DNA of 30,329 nt from Zelonia costaricensis. Its lineage: Eukaryota; Euglenozoa; Kinetoplastea; Trypanosomatida; Trypanosomatidae. The position numbers and the translations under genes were made by a program. The stretch lies in the NCBI GenBank assembly GCA_030849075.1, contig JASAOO010003227.1, positions 1 to 30,329 of the forward strand, given 5' to 3'. Every line of letters begins with the position of its first letter. Within the stretch, counting starts at the first letter, position 1. Of this stretch, positions 1 to 8,846 are shown one piece after another. The notes under the pieces are model-generated. The model made no database searches and was not told the origin of the DNA. It saw only the letters and a program-made list of their open reading frames with translations.

Positions 1-206
1 GACAATACAGGAGCTCAGGCCAGCCAACACACAGCAGCGTACTGGCCGGGGGGGGGGAGGGGGACCATCGCTACTGAGCTGGTGCTCTCTTGATCGCCAG
101 CAACGAGGGGGAGGGGAGAAGGAGACGAACGGCGGCTCTTGATGTGGAGAAGGCAGGTGTGATGAAGGACTCGAGGCGCCCATGAGAGTGTGCGCCAAGG
201 GCCACT

Positions 207-382
207 CTGCCAGCAGTGTGAGAGCGAAGAGAGGGGGGAAGAGGGAGACGATAATGATGACTGTAAAACAAAATCGTAGAACAGGAGAGTCAGAGTAGCG
301 TCGAGGCGGCAGTGTACACACACACATACAAATAAGATAAGAACGAGCGATGAGAGAGAGAGGGAGGGGAGGAGAGAGTGGA
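207..382 (-). promoter_or_regulatory. Candidate trans-splice acceptors for a gene left of the window
   Basis: Read on the minus strand, a CT-rich tract (382-350) is followed by about 120 bases without any AG, ending in TTTTGTTTTACAG with the AG at 262-261. A second CT-rich tract then leads to GGCAG with the AG at 208-207. Both have the layout of a trypanosomatid spliced-leader acceptor: pyrimidine tract, AG-free interval, first AG. They imply that the minus-strand transcription unit continues past the left edge and that the next gene's start codon lies at or beyond it. The assignment is by pattern only. Confidence 0.45.
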
Positions 383-397
383 GACATGCTGAAATGC

Positions 398-524
398 GTG
401 TGTGTGTGTGTGTGTGTCGTGATGTTTGCCTGTGTACCGGTGTATGTGTGGGTGTGTGAACGTGCGAGGGTGTACGCTTGCATGTGTGTGTGTGCGTGTG
501 TGCGTGTCTGTTTGTGTGTCGGAG
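398..524. repeat. GT-rich microsatellite
   Basis: A perfect GT run at 398-417 is followed by an imperfect GT/TG-rich stretch to about 524. In the minus-strand transcript this is a CA repeat. Simple repeats of this kind are common in trypanosomatid spacers. Confidence 0.85.
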
Positions 525-607
525 TTTGTCTTGATGCGATGGCCAAGGCGGGACAAGTCACGCCGTGCCAGTGGCGGTACATCTGAGTAAGTGTGTGTGG
601 TTGCTTG

Positions 608-633
608 AGGAGGGGAGGGGAGGGGAGGGGGGG
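608..633. repeat. GGGGA pentamer repeat
   Basis: Four tandem GAGGGG-like units end in a G run. On the transcribed (minus) strand this is a C/T-rich tract, so it could also act as a pyrimidine tract for RNA processing. Confidence 0.8.
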
Positions 634-1227
634 CGCGAGAAGCGGCGGCCAACTGGAGTCGCGACACAGGGAAAGAGGGGGAGGGAACAGGAGGGGGGCG
701 GCGCCGTGTGCGCCAGGGGCACGTGGCAGAGCGACGCCAGAAGAACTCAAGCCTGCCATCAACGAGGCACTTCCACAGCACAGGGAGGGAACGCCGAGGC
801 GCGCCGTGGAGACACGCAAAAGGCTGAAGTGAAGCACGGCGTCCTGGCAGTTGGTGCGCTCTGTCCAATGGAGCCTTCAGCACGCGGATGGAGCGGCCTT
901 GGCAACCTCCGCAGCACCTCCTGCTTGCCGGAGTGGGGGATGCTCGTCTATACACGCAAGGTGCCGATACCGCTCTGCTGGACTTCGAAGTGGCCCTCTG
1001 TGAACCGGCTCGTCCCCCCCCCCCCCCCAATCATGTACCTCCTTCCCCGTCGTTTCACCTCGCGCCTCATGACGCTGCACCCCTCAGGGGAATCGTGGCT
1101 GCGGCGGAGTGAGCCGGAGGTGGCAGAGAACGCGAAAAAGAGTTGGACGGCATGTGCGCCGGTCGCAGGCTGTGGTGGAGCGTCAAAGTGTCGGACTTGC
1201 GGCCAACCGATGCAACGAGAATTGATA

Positions 1228-1265
1228 CGCACACGCACACACGCACACACACACGCACGCACGCC
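1228..1265. repeat. CA-rich microsatellite
   Basis: An imperfect run of CA dinucleotides interrupted by CG. It is in the opposite orientation to the GT run at 398-417. A shorter CA run sits at about 2188-2201. Confidence 0.8.
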
Positions 1266-1597
1266 ACACCCAACAACACGCATGTGCTCAGACATCAACG
1301 AGCTAGAGACAGAGAGACAACCCGAAATCACGGAAGTGCGACAGCGCACGCCCCACATGCCCACACAGGCACGGATACACAAGCAAACAAGACGACTTCA
1401 CCGCGAGCGGGGAGGAGGGTAACCCAATTCAGGCACCACCGCTGTCGTGAAGCGCCGGACTGGAGAGTCCTGGCGTGGCGAGGGGTGTGTGTGAAGGGTG
1501 CGTGGCACGGCGCTGACACCAACAACACAGAGAAATCGGACGTGGCAGACGTGCACCACGAAGTCGTTTTGCCAACAACGGAAAAAGCTGCCTGGTG

Positions 1598-1640
1598 CCC
1601 CCCACCCCCGCCTCCCGCCTCCCGCCTCCCGCCCCTTCCC
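1598..1640 (-). other. G-quadruplex-prone stretch in the Mex67 downstream region
   Basis: The plus strand carries CCTCCCG units and several C runs; the minus strand, which is the predicted RNA sense, therefore has at least six runs of three or more G separated by one to three bases. This fits the usual G-quadruplex pattern. It lies roughly 950 bases past the stop codon of the Mex67-like gene, in its 3' UTR or just beyond it. Whether it folds or is transcribed into mature mRNA is unknown. Confidence 0.55.
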
Positions 1641-2574
1641 ATTCTGTGACACGAAGCGCATCCCTCCTGGACGCCTAGACACGCGAGGCACGGCTCCGCT
1701 ACGCAACGAGAGAGGGCGACACAGCAGGGACGAGGGGAGCACAGGGAAGACAGAGGCGCAGAAGCGAGGGCACGCAAAGGGCTGAGAGGGCTTGCAGTGC
1801 GCGTAGCTCGCCAACGTGCTGGTGACAGAATGTAAAAGCGACGGCGCCGACGCTGACGTTACTTTCGTTTGTTTGTTTGTCGTTTGCTTGAAGCTCGGAT
1901 CAGAAATGGTTGCGGCGCTCACCGTTTTCGCCGCCACGCCCCGCCAGCGTATCTCGTCTTCTCTTTTTTAAGTCTGCTCAACAAGACGAACAAGACGAAC
2001 AAGGACCATCACCACCACCACGAGCACAACAACAACAAACATCACGGCTGCCCTACCGCACATAGAGAGAGGGGGGAGAGCAAACCTGAGTGTACACGCA
2101 CCGCGTCAGCGAGAAGGCAAGAGGGAGACTGCAATAACCACGTGAACACTTAAAGAAGCCTGAGACATCCATGTGGCCACCATCAACGCACACACACACA
2201 CGTACAACCGTGCAACTCCACTTACGTTACACGAAACAAGAAGGGGGAAGAGGAGCTCGGGAGGCGTGCATGTCATCGTGCGTGTGTCTGCGATCATGAA
2301 GTGTGGAAGGTGGTCACAGCCCACTTGCTCATTCCACCTGTGCGTGCGTCCTCTGCAGCTCGTGACGCGTACGTACTCGCGGGCAACCACCACCACGACA
2401 GCCAAAAAAACAAAAAACCAAACAGAGAGAAAGGAGCTCCTCACCGCCGAGCAGCCACGGCACCCTCTTCCGCGGGGTGTGGCGTACCTGGCAACAGACA
2501 ACACAAGCAACGGCCTCAGCGCTGGGCGAACGATGCTGCTGCCATTCTGGTGGCACCGCGTCACGCTCGCTGCT

Positions 2575-4293
2575 CTAAATACCGAGCGCGCGCTTGGCTG
2601 CCTCAGCGTCGCCAGCGGCCGCCTGCAGTTGATCCGCGGGCAGTGAGAGTAGCCGCGTGATGGCCTGCTTCGCGTCCTCGTCCGTCAGCGTGCCGTTGAC
2701 GATGACGGCCATCACCTCCGGCGTAATGCCCGGCATCAGGCGGCGCCGCATTTGCTCAATCCGCGACGGCGTGTTGGCGAAGAAGAGCGGGTTGCTCGGG
2801 GTGCCGTCGTCGTGCACGACGGCGCGGTCGGGCCGCATGAGCACCATGTCGTTGGCAATCGACCAAGCGTTGGTGTTGCCGTCCCACGTGAGGGAAAGGG
2901 TGCGGTCAAAAAAGGTTGAGATCATCGGCGCCTTGCCGGCCGGGAAGGTCGGCAGCCGCGTGTCGGGGTGCACCGGGTTCCAGCAGTAGCGCATCTTCCC
3001 GTGCACCGTCACGACGCACACAGGCACGCGCATGTGGAAGGTGCCGTCCATCATCATGACGTTGAAGTTGGGGTTGAACTCGATCTCCACCGACATGCAC
3101 TTGTCCCCGCCGCACATCTTGCGCAGCTTCGGGACAATCTCCTGTGGCCCCTTGGCGACGTTCCGCATCGAGCCGGCGCTGTCGGTCGCTAGGTTGCGGA
3201 AGTCCTGGTTCGAGCGCAGCTTTGAGAAGTCCGCCTGCATCTGGTTCCGCAGCTGCTTCTCGAGGTCGCCGGTGTTGAGCACCGCCGCCGCGGGCACGCG
3301 CTGGGGCAGCGGCTCCGGCCCGCGGCTGATGGAGAGCGCGGAGAACTGACCGCCGTACAGGTACGTGGCGGCGTCGAAGTTGCCGCTCGCCATGGACTGG
3401 AACATGGTCTGCTCCAGGTAGTGCAGCACGCTGAGCTGCTGCTGCGACGGCGTGGCAGAGTTGACAGGGTTCGGGAGGCGCAGCAGGGCCCGGTCCACGG
3501 CGACGCCGTCGATCATGTTCAGCCGGGGCAGCTCGCGGCTCAGGCGGGTGCCGTAGTCCTTCTGGCTCGTCAGCGGGTTGTCGAGCAGTAGCAGCTCGTT
3601 GAGGCCATCAAAGCGCTTGAGCCCGCCGACGAAGCTGAGGTCGTTGATGCTGTTCTTGCGAGCCGAGATGGCTGTAATGCCGCGGTGGATGTCGGCGTCT
3701 GCCAGGGCGGTGAGAAACACCTTGAGTTGCCGGATGTTGTTGTCGTCCAGCTGCAGAACGCGAATGCGATCGGCGAACTTCTCGCGCAGCACCTCAGCCA
3801 TCGCCTTGCAGAAAGCCACGCTGTTGTAGTCCACCCGCTTCTGCACCGACTCCAAGTCCGGGCTGGCCCTGGTGTTGGACAGGTTCAGCAGGCCATTCGC
3901 CTCGTTGAAGATCTGCCCAAACGACTTCTCGAAGAGAAGCGCCAGCAGCGCCTTCATGACGTCCGCGCCACCGCCACCGGCGTTGTTATTGTTATCGCCG
4001 CGATTGCCACCACCGCTGTTGTTGTTGTTGCCGCGGTTGTTGCCGCCGTTGTTGCCGCCACCGTGGTTGTTGTTGTTAAAGCGGCCGCCCCCATTGTTGC
4101 CGCCGCCGCCGCCTCCGTTGCGGCCCATACCGCGGGAGAAGTTGCCGCCACCCCCGCGGCCGCCCCCGCCGAAGTTGCCGTTGTTGTTGTTGCCGCTGCC
4201 GAGGATGCCGTTGCCACCGCCACCACCGCCACCGCCGCCACCACCACCGCGGCCGTGAAACGCGCCACCCTTGCGGCTGTAGGGACGTGCCAT
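2575..4293 (-). CDS. MEX67-like: Mex67/NXF1-family mRNA export factor
   Basis: The 572-residue protein begins at an ATG and ends in TAG. Residues 1-110 are a Gly/Asn/Arg-rich, poorly structured region with RGG-like pieces. A leucine-rich-repeat domain follows (about 175-265), including the NXF-type segment ELLLLDNPLTSQKDYGTRL and the closing PRLNMIDG. An NTF2-like domain comes next (about 285-510), with a Trp-rich core (MRYCWNPV, LSLTWDGN, NAWSIAND) and the NPLFFANTPS strand, then a short UBA/TAP-C-like helical end (about 520-572). This LRR-NTF2-UBA order is that of Mex67/NXF1, which carries mRNA through nuclear pores with a small NTF2-like partner (Mtr2/p15). Trypanosome MEX67 is known for an N-terminal CCCH zinc finger; I see no cysteine in the first 110 residues here. 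It may therefore be a paralogue (for example of the MEX67b type) or a divergent version. Family call firm, paralogue uncertain. Confidence 0.88.
   Translation of the reverse strand: MARPYSRKGGAFHGRGGGGGGGGGGGGNGILGSGNNNNGNFGGGGRGGGGNFSRGMGRNGGGGGGNNGGGRFNNNNHGGGNNGGNNRGNNNNSGGGNRGDNNNNAGGGGADVMKALLALLFEKSFGQIFNEANGLLNLSNTRASPDLESVQKRVDYNSVAFCKAMAEVLREKFADRIRVLQLDDNNIRQLKVFLTALADADIHRGITAISARKNSINDLSFVGGLKRFDGLNELLLLDNPLTSQKDYGTRLSRELPRLNMIDGVAVDRALLRLPNPVNSATPSQQQLSVLHYLEQTMFQSMASGNFDAATYLYGGQFSALSISRGPEPLPQRVPAAAVLNTGDLEKQLRNQMQADFSKLRSNQDFRNLATDSAGSMRNVAKGPQEIVPKLRKMCGGDKCMSVEIEFNPNFNVMMMDGTFHMRVPVCVVTVHGKMRYCWNPVHPDTRLPTFPAGKAPMISTFFDRTLSLTWDGNTNAWSIANDMVLMRPDRAVVHDDGTPSNPLFFANTPSRIEQMRRRLMPGITPEVMAVIVNGTLTDEDAKQAITRLLSLPADQLQAAAGDAEAAKRALGI
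3965..4260 (-). repeat. Gly/Asn codon-repeat region in the Mex67-like gene
   Basis: Runs of GGN and AAY codons encode a long poly-Gly stretch near the start and alternating Gly/Asn blocks after it. It is a likely site of length variation by slippage between strains. As protein it resembles RNA-binding or condensation-prone low-complexity tails rather than a folded domain. Confidence 0.8.
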
Positions 4294-5120
4294 GGGAGCT
4301 GCTAGCTGTCTTCTTCCTTCTTCTTCTTGTTTGAGCAGGAAAGGTGTTTCGTGTGCGTTCGCCCGTTGCAGAGGCGCCAGCGCTGATCTGAGTGTGCCCG
4401 CGGATGTGCCTGCTTGTTCTTTTTACGTGTGTGTGTGTGAGTGCCGGTGTCGTGTGTATGACAAAAGACGACAAAAAAACGGCGCACCAGGTTGACGAAT
4501 GCAGAGGCAAAGAAAGGGAAAAAAGCCGAAAGCAGAAACAGGGTGCTGTTCGATCGCGTGCTGTGCAAGAGACAAGCAGTGAGCGCCGTTGCACACAGCG
4601 CGACACAAAGGGCAGCGAAGAGAAGGGGCGGAGGGGGGACGTGGGGAGAAGTGCGAGAAGGCAGATGACAGCAGCGCATGTCAGCCATACTGCGCAAAAA
4701 GGCAGCCACCTGCCGCCAGGTCATTCCTTTTGTGTTGTCGGTTATGTATGCGTGTGTGTTTCTTCTTTGTGGTGCGTGGGTCAGCGTCGCCTTCTTCTGT
4801 GCGGCTCTTCTCTCTCTGTGGCACAGGGACTTCACTACAGCATCGCTCACAGATCAACGCCCACGGTAGAGGAAGAGTGGCCGGGAGAGGGGAGGAGGGC
4901 GCCTTGCAGCGCGCCCTCGGCAGAAGCCGCCGACTTGTCAGACAAGAAGTCGGGTTTGGTCACGCGTCTATAAAGTGCATCTTGAAAAGAAAACAAACGA
5001 CGTCGAAACACAAAAAAAGGGCTGCTTTTCTGCAGATGCACTCCTGTGCTCTTTCCGCCTCCGCCTCGGCCTCGGCCCCCGCCCCCGCCCTCTCCACCAC
5101 TCCTACCGTTCATGGCGACG
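4294..5120. other. Spacer between RasGEF and Mex67-like genes
   Basis: These 827 bases hold the 3' UTR of the RasGEF gene (right side) and the 5' UTR of the Mex67-like gene (left side). The open frames in it lack recognisable domains and overlap on both strands. Polypurine stretches on the plus strand at 4500-4545 and 4610-4665 are pyrimidine tracts in the transcript. I see no RNA gene. Confidence 0.7.
4410..4545 (-). promoter_or_regulatory. Candidate trans-splice acceptor for the Mex67-like gene
   Basis: On the minus strand a T/C-rich tract (4545-4500, with further T runs near 4475) is followed by an AG-free interval; the first AGs are at 4420-4419 and 4411-4410 (the latter a CAG). This gives a 5' UTR of about 115-125 bases. 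An alternative CT tract at 4665-4615 with an AG at 4562-4561 would give about 268 bases. Confidence 0.4.
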
Positions 5121-8100
5121 TCACTTCTTGACGCGGCGGGCGGCTCGCATAAGGTGGGCATCGGTCCACTGGTGGTACGTGATGGACCACAAGTACTCCT
5201 GGATGGCCGGGTCCGCCGGGAAGGTGTAGGGGGTGTACTGACACCGCATCCACAGCACCAGCATCTTGCCCAGCCCAATCAGCTTGCTCCAGTTCACGAC
5301 CGCCTGCCCGTCACTGGCGCGTATCGTCACCGTCGGCCCCTTGGCGTCCTCGGAGCGGAAGATCACCCCGAGGATGGGCGCCAGCAGCGGGATCATCGGC
5401 GTCTCCATGTCGCCCACCGTCCGCGCCGCCACCGAGTAGAGCGATGACGGGCTGTACGACGCGAAGGGGTCCATCAGCTCCAGCAGCGTCTCCATCTCGC
5501 GCCGCTCCACCGGCGTCAGCAGCCCCTGCCCACGCACCTCCTCGAACACGCGCTCCATCGCCTCCACCGCGGGGTGCCGCAACCCGTCCAGCACGGCGGA
5601 CGCCATCTCGTAGTTCTGCTGCTCGTACAGCATGCGGCAGACCTCCAGGAAGTGGCGCAGCCCGCGCTGGCACTCCAGCCACGTCGACGGCGCCACGATC
5701 ACCGCGGCGACCCAGCGCTGGAGGTGCACGGAAAAGTCCATGAGCTCGGACAGCCGCGTGCAGACGCTGTGCTTGAGCATCGGATCCGTCCAAGCATTGT
5801 TGAGCAGCTCGCGGATGTGCACGGCCGCGAAGAGGCTGAAGGACAGTAAGCAGATCTGATGCGACAGGTGCTCCACCTCAATGTCCACGGCCAGCAGCGG
5901 CTTCTCTGTTAGGACGACGCTCGCGGCAAGGCCGGCGGACGGCGAGCCGGCTGCCTTGCCGGCGTGCACCGACTGGGCCGCGGCTGTCGACGCACCCGGT
6001 CCCTCTGCCGGCCGCCCGGTCTGCTGCTGCTGCTGTCGTGGCGACGGCGTGGCAGTGGCGGTGGGGAAAGCGGCGGACTCAGCCCCGGTGGGGGAGACAC
6101 GGTACGGGTTCGACGCGCTCGCGGACACGCGATTGGGGCTCGCCGCGTGAGGACTGCGGTAGTCGCCCGACGCGGCGCCGGACGCGGTGGCGGTGGCGTT
6201 GCCGCGCGTGCTGGAGTCGGCCCCGTCGTCCTCGAGTGCCGGGTCAGCGGCCATGGCGCTGTGCGGGGAGGAGTACGTGCACCCCAGGCTGGGCCGCAGC
6301 ACTGCCGCGTCGACGAAGATACGGCGCGGCCCGGCCAGCGGAAAGGGCACTGCGTTCACGCACGCTGGCGACACCTCGATGGGGCGGTAGTACGCCGCCG
6401 ACGTGCGCTGCAAGTAGACGGTGAACTCGAGCATCGTCTGCGCGACGGCGTGCTGAAGCGGCACCCGCGCGTGCGTGGCCGAGAAAACGGGAAAGTCAAA
6501 GGGTGCTGCTGCGGAAGCTGCTCCAGCCGCTCCCGCGGCGCCGTGGTGCCGCGGCAGCTCTTGAAAGCCGTAGCGCTTCAATTGGCGCAGCGGGCTCTGC
6601 GTGGGCGCTGCCGCGTTGCCGCTGCCGCTGCCGTTGTGCGCCGCAGCAGCGGCGGCGGCGGCCGTCGTCGTCGTGGTTGGCGAGGCCGCCGTGCTCGCCC
6701 CGGCACTGACCGCCGCAGCCCACGCTGCGGCTCGGCGGCGCTCCGGCGTCTGCGCGCCCTCCTGGCAGGGCCAGCGGTCCTTGCCGACCGCGTCGTCGAG
6801 CGCATTGAGCGGGGCGACGAAGCCCTCCGACGCGGCGAGGTGGGCGAGGCGGCGCAGGCACGGGAGGTTGAGGTCTGTCTCGTGCACGCGGCAGTACACG
6901 AGCAGGCACTGCAAGATGCGGCGCTCGAGGTAGGCGGCGCGCGCCGTATCCTCGACCTCCGCCTCCCAAGCCCGCACACTGCGGTACAGGCGGATCAGCT
7001 TCGTCACGAGCACCTCGGTCTGGACAAAGAGCGAGGCAAGGAGGAGAAAGACGTTCGTGTAGTTGACCATCGGTATGGTGGACGTGAAGGGCACATCCAT
7101 CTCCGTCAAGATGAGCACCTCGACGAGGAGGTTCACGGAGCCGCCCACAGCCGGCGCCGCGCCGCTGCCGGCGAGCATGTCCGCCGCGGTGATGTCCGTC
7201 TGCTGGTGCTCGAGCGGCTCGAGCCGAATGCCGGTGTCATCGAAGTCGATAGGGCGCCACGGCAAAGTGTCGTCCAGCAGCCGCGCCCGCCGCGCCATGT
7301 CGCCGGCGAGCAGCTCGAGGTCGGTCTTCTCCAAGCGGTACACGCCAACCCCGCTCTGCGCTGCCCCACTGGCCGGGGTTGCCGTGGCGGTGCCGTCGGC
7401 GCGGGGTGGCCGCAACACCATCTCCGTCGCCGCCGCGTACCGCGCCTGTGCGTCGCGCGTGCGCAGGAGCTGCTCCTCCAGCGGGTGGTGCTTGCGATAC
7501 TGTGCCAGCGCCGTGGTGTACTTGGGGGCGGAGAGGTAGTGCTCCACGAGGGCCTCCATGTGCCGCCGGTACGGTGCCTCCGCCCGCTCGGCCAGGAAGC
7601 GGCGCAGCGGCTCAGTGAGGGACGGTGCGGGGCTGCTGCTGGGCGTCGTCGCGCTGTGCGGCGTGGAGGCAGGATGCAGAGTGGCCTGCAGGTAGAGGTC
7701 GTGCTGCTGCCGCCGGCGCCGGCGCTGCACAACCGCCGCGTCGACGTCGATGGTGCTCACCAGGGAGGAGCGGACATCACGCACCGGGGCAGCAAAGAAG
7801 GCGGCGGCGCCGCCTGGCCCCATACCGTGGGGTCCGTGCAACGCGGACCCGTCGTGCCGCAGTCGTGATGACGGCGCCTCGCTCTCCCCGCTCGTCTTCG
7901 AGTACGCCTGGCCGAGGTCGGCCTCCGCGTCCTCGTCGTCGCTCTCCACGTCGTCGGAGTCTGAGTCCTCCTCGGAGGCACCGCTCGACGCGGCATCGCC
8001 GTCGTCGCCGCCGCGACTACCACCGCTTTCGCTGCTGCCCTCCTTCTCGTCTTCCTCGCCGGTGCTCATCGCGTTGCTCCCCCTGCGACCCACCAGTGCC

Positions 8101-8846
8101 GTGGGCGCTGGCGCGGCCTCATGGTGGTGATGTGGGGAGGACAGGTGGGACCGCATGCGCGGGATGGCGGCAGGACCCCCAGCGCGCAGCGAGTTCGAGG
8201 GCGGTGGCATGTCCGGCGACGTCTCCGTCGGCGCCCCGTGAAGCGGCCGTCGCGGCACCGCCGACGCAACAGCCGCGTCGGCGCCATCTCGCCCCTCGTC
8301 CGACGGCGGTGCGTACTCGGTGTCGCTCGACGCCTGCGACGGCCCGTGCACCGGCACCGGCCCATCGTCTGCGTGAAGGTGTGCGAGTGCGGTCTTGTCT
8401 GTGTCTGGCGGGGCGGACGCGGCCAGGATCGGCGGCGACCCGCCCCGCGCACCGCGCATCGCTGCCCGCCGTCCGCGATCCGCCTCGGCGCCAGCAGTCG
8501 ACGAGCTGCCGTCGCTGATGTTGCTGCTGCCAGCAGTCGTGGAAGATGAAGAAGAGCTGGACGTGTCCGACGAGTCGTCGTACCGCACGGCACCGCTACC
8601 CGTGCCGCCGGTGCGCGGTGTCTTGGCAACGGTGGCGGGTCCGCTGTGGTCCTGCGGCTGCGGCCGCCGTGACTTGAGATTCCTCTTCGACGGCAGGAAG
8701 CCAGGACGCAGGAAGTTCAAGATGCCGCCGGCCTCGTCAAACGCGAAGGTGTTGTTCGACCCGCTGCTGGACCCCATCAGCGAGCCACGCAGACCCTCGC
8801 GCGGTTTGCCGTCAGCCTCTGCATCTGGGTTTTTAAGCTCAGACAT
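5121..8846 (-). CDS. RasGEF (CDC25-homology) protein with disordered acidic N-terminal half
   Basis: Starting at the ATG at 8846 (the frame extends two codons upstream only to a GTG), the protein has 1,241 residues. Residues 1 to about 390 are rich in Ser, Asp, Glu and Gly, with poly-Ser and acidic runs, and look disordered. A helical region at about 569-680 (VNLLVEVLILTEMDV through CLRRLAHLAA) matches the RasGEF N-terminal (REM) region. After an Ala/Pro/Gln-rich linker, about 980-1241 is a CDC25-type catalytic domain: DIEVEHLSHQICLLSF, helices with RWVAAVIVAPSTWLECQRGL, a QQNYEMASAVLDGLRHPAVE segment corresponding to the NFNS-type helix, and TPMIPLLAPILGVIF. RasGEFs open Ras-family GTPases for GDP/GTP exchange, usually at membranes. 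The GTPase partner is not evident here; trypanosomatid Ras/Rheb-like proteins are candidates by inference. Confidence 0.88.
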   Translation of the reverse strand: MSELKNPDAEADGKPREGLRGSLMGSSSGSNNTFAFDEAGGILNFLRPGFLPSKRNLKSRRPQPQDHSGPATVAKTPRTGGTGSGAVRYDDSSDTSSSSSSSTTAGSSNISDGSSSTAGAEADRGRRAAMRGARGGSPPILAASAPPDTDKTALAHLHADDGPVPVHGPSQASSDTEYAPPSDEGRDGADAAVASAVPRRPLHGAPTETSPDMPPPSNSLRAGGPAAIPRMRSHLSSPHHHHEAAPAPTALVGRRGSNAMSTGEEDEKEGSSESGGSRGGDDGDAASSGASEEDSDSDDVESDDEDAEADLGQAYSKTSGESEAPSSRLRHDGSALHGPHGMGPGGAAAFFAAPVRDVRSSLVSTIDVDAAVVQRRRRRQQHDLYLQATLHPASTPHSATTPSSSPAPSLTEPLRRFLAERAEAPYRRHMEALVEHYLSAPKYTTALAQYRKHHPLEEQLLRTRDAQARYAAATEMVLRPPRADGTATATPASGAAQSGVGVYRLEKTDLELLAGDMARRARLLDDTLPWRPIDFDDTGIRLEPLEHQQTDITAADMLAGSGAAPAVGGSVNLLVEVLILTEMDVPFTSTIPMVNYTNVFLLLASLFVQTEVLVTKLIRLYRSVRAWEAEVEDTARAAYLERRILQCLLVYCRVHETDLNLPCLRRLAHLAASEGFVAPLNALDDAVGKDRWPCQEGAQTPERRRAAAWAAAVSAGASTAASPTTTTTAAAAAAAAHNGSGSGNAAAPTQSPLRQLKRYGFQELPRHHGAAGAAGAASAAAPFDFPVFSATHARVPLQHAVAQTMLEFTVYLQRTSAAYYRPIEVSPACVNAVPFPLAGPRRIFVDAAVLRPSLGCTYSSPHSAMAADPALEDDGADSSTRGNATATASGAASGDYRSPHAASPNRVSASASNPYRVSPTGAESAAFPTATATPSPRQQQQQTGRPAEGPGASTAAAQSVHAGKAAGSPSAGLAASVVLTEKPLLAVDIEVEHLSHQICLLSFSLFAAVHIRELLNNAWTDPMLKHSVCTRLSELMDFSVHLQRWVAAVIVAPSTWLECQRGLRHFLEVCRMLYEQQNYEMASAVLDGLRHPAVEAMERVFEEVRGQGLLTPVERREMETLLELMDPFASYSPSSLYSVAARTVGDMETPMIPLLAPILGVIFRSEDAKGPTVTIRASDGQAVVNWSKLIGLGKMLVLWMRCQYTPYTFPADPAIQEYLWSITYHQWTDAHLMRAARRVKK

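Larger units (their letters stand above)
1..2574. other. Long gene-free spacer downstream of the Mex67-like gene
   Basis: No open frame here looks like a real protein: the longest (up to 285 residues) are low-complexity translations of repeats, overlap one another on both strands and show no recognisable domain. The stretch should hold the 3' UTR of the Mex67-like gene (right part) and the 5' region of a further minus-strand gene beyond the left edge. It contains GT and CA microsatellites, GGGGA repeats, a 15-base C run at 1014-1028, a G-quadruplex-prone stretch at 1598-1640, short CAAGACGAA repeats near 1982-2000 and two acceptor candidates near 207 and 261. At more than 2.5 kb it is clearly the longest spacer in the window. 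Confidence 0.7.

Noticed and set aside
290..1937. Open frames of 149-285 residues on both strands in the left spacer
   Set aside because: They overlap one another, translate microsatellites into runs such as His-Thr, and show no conserved pattern.
5964..7868. 634-residue plus-strand open frame opposite the RasGEF gene
   Set aside because: It is rich in Arg, Gly, Ala and Val, has no domain, and lies fully antisense to a recognised gene. High GC at third positions readily leaves long open antisense frames.
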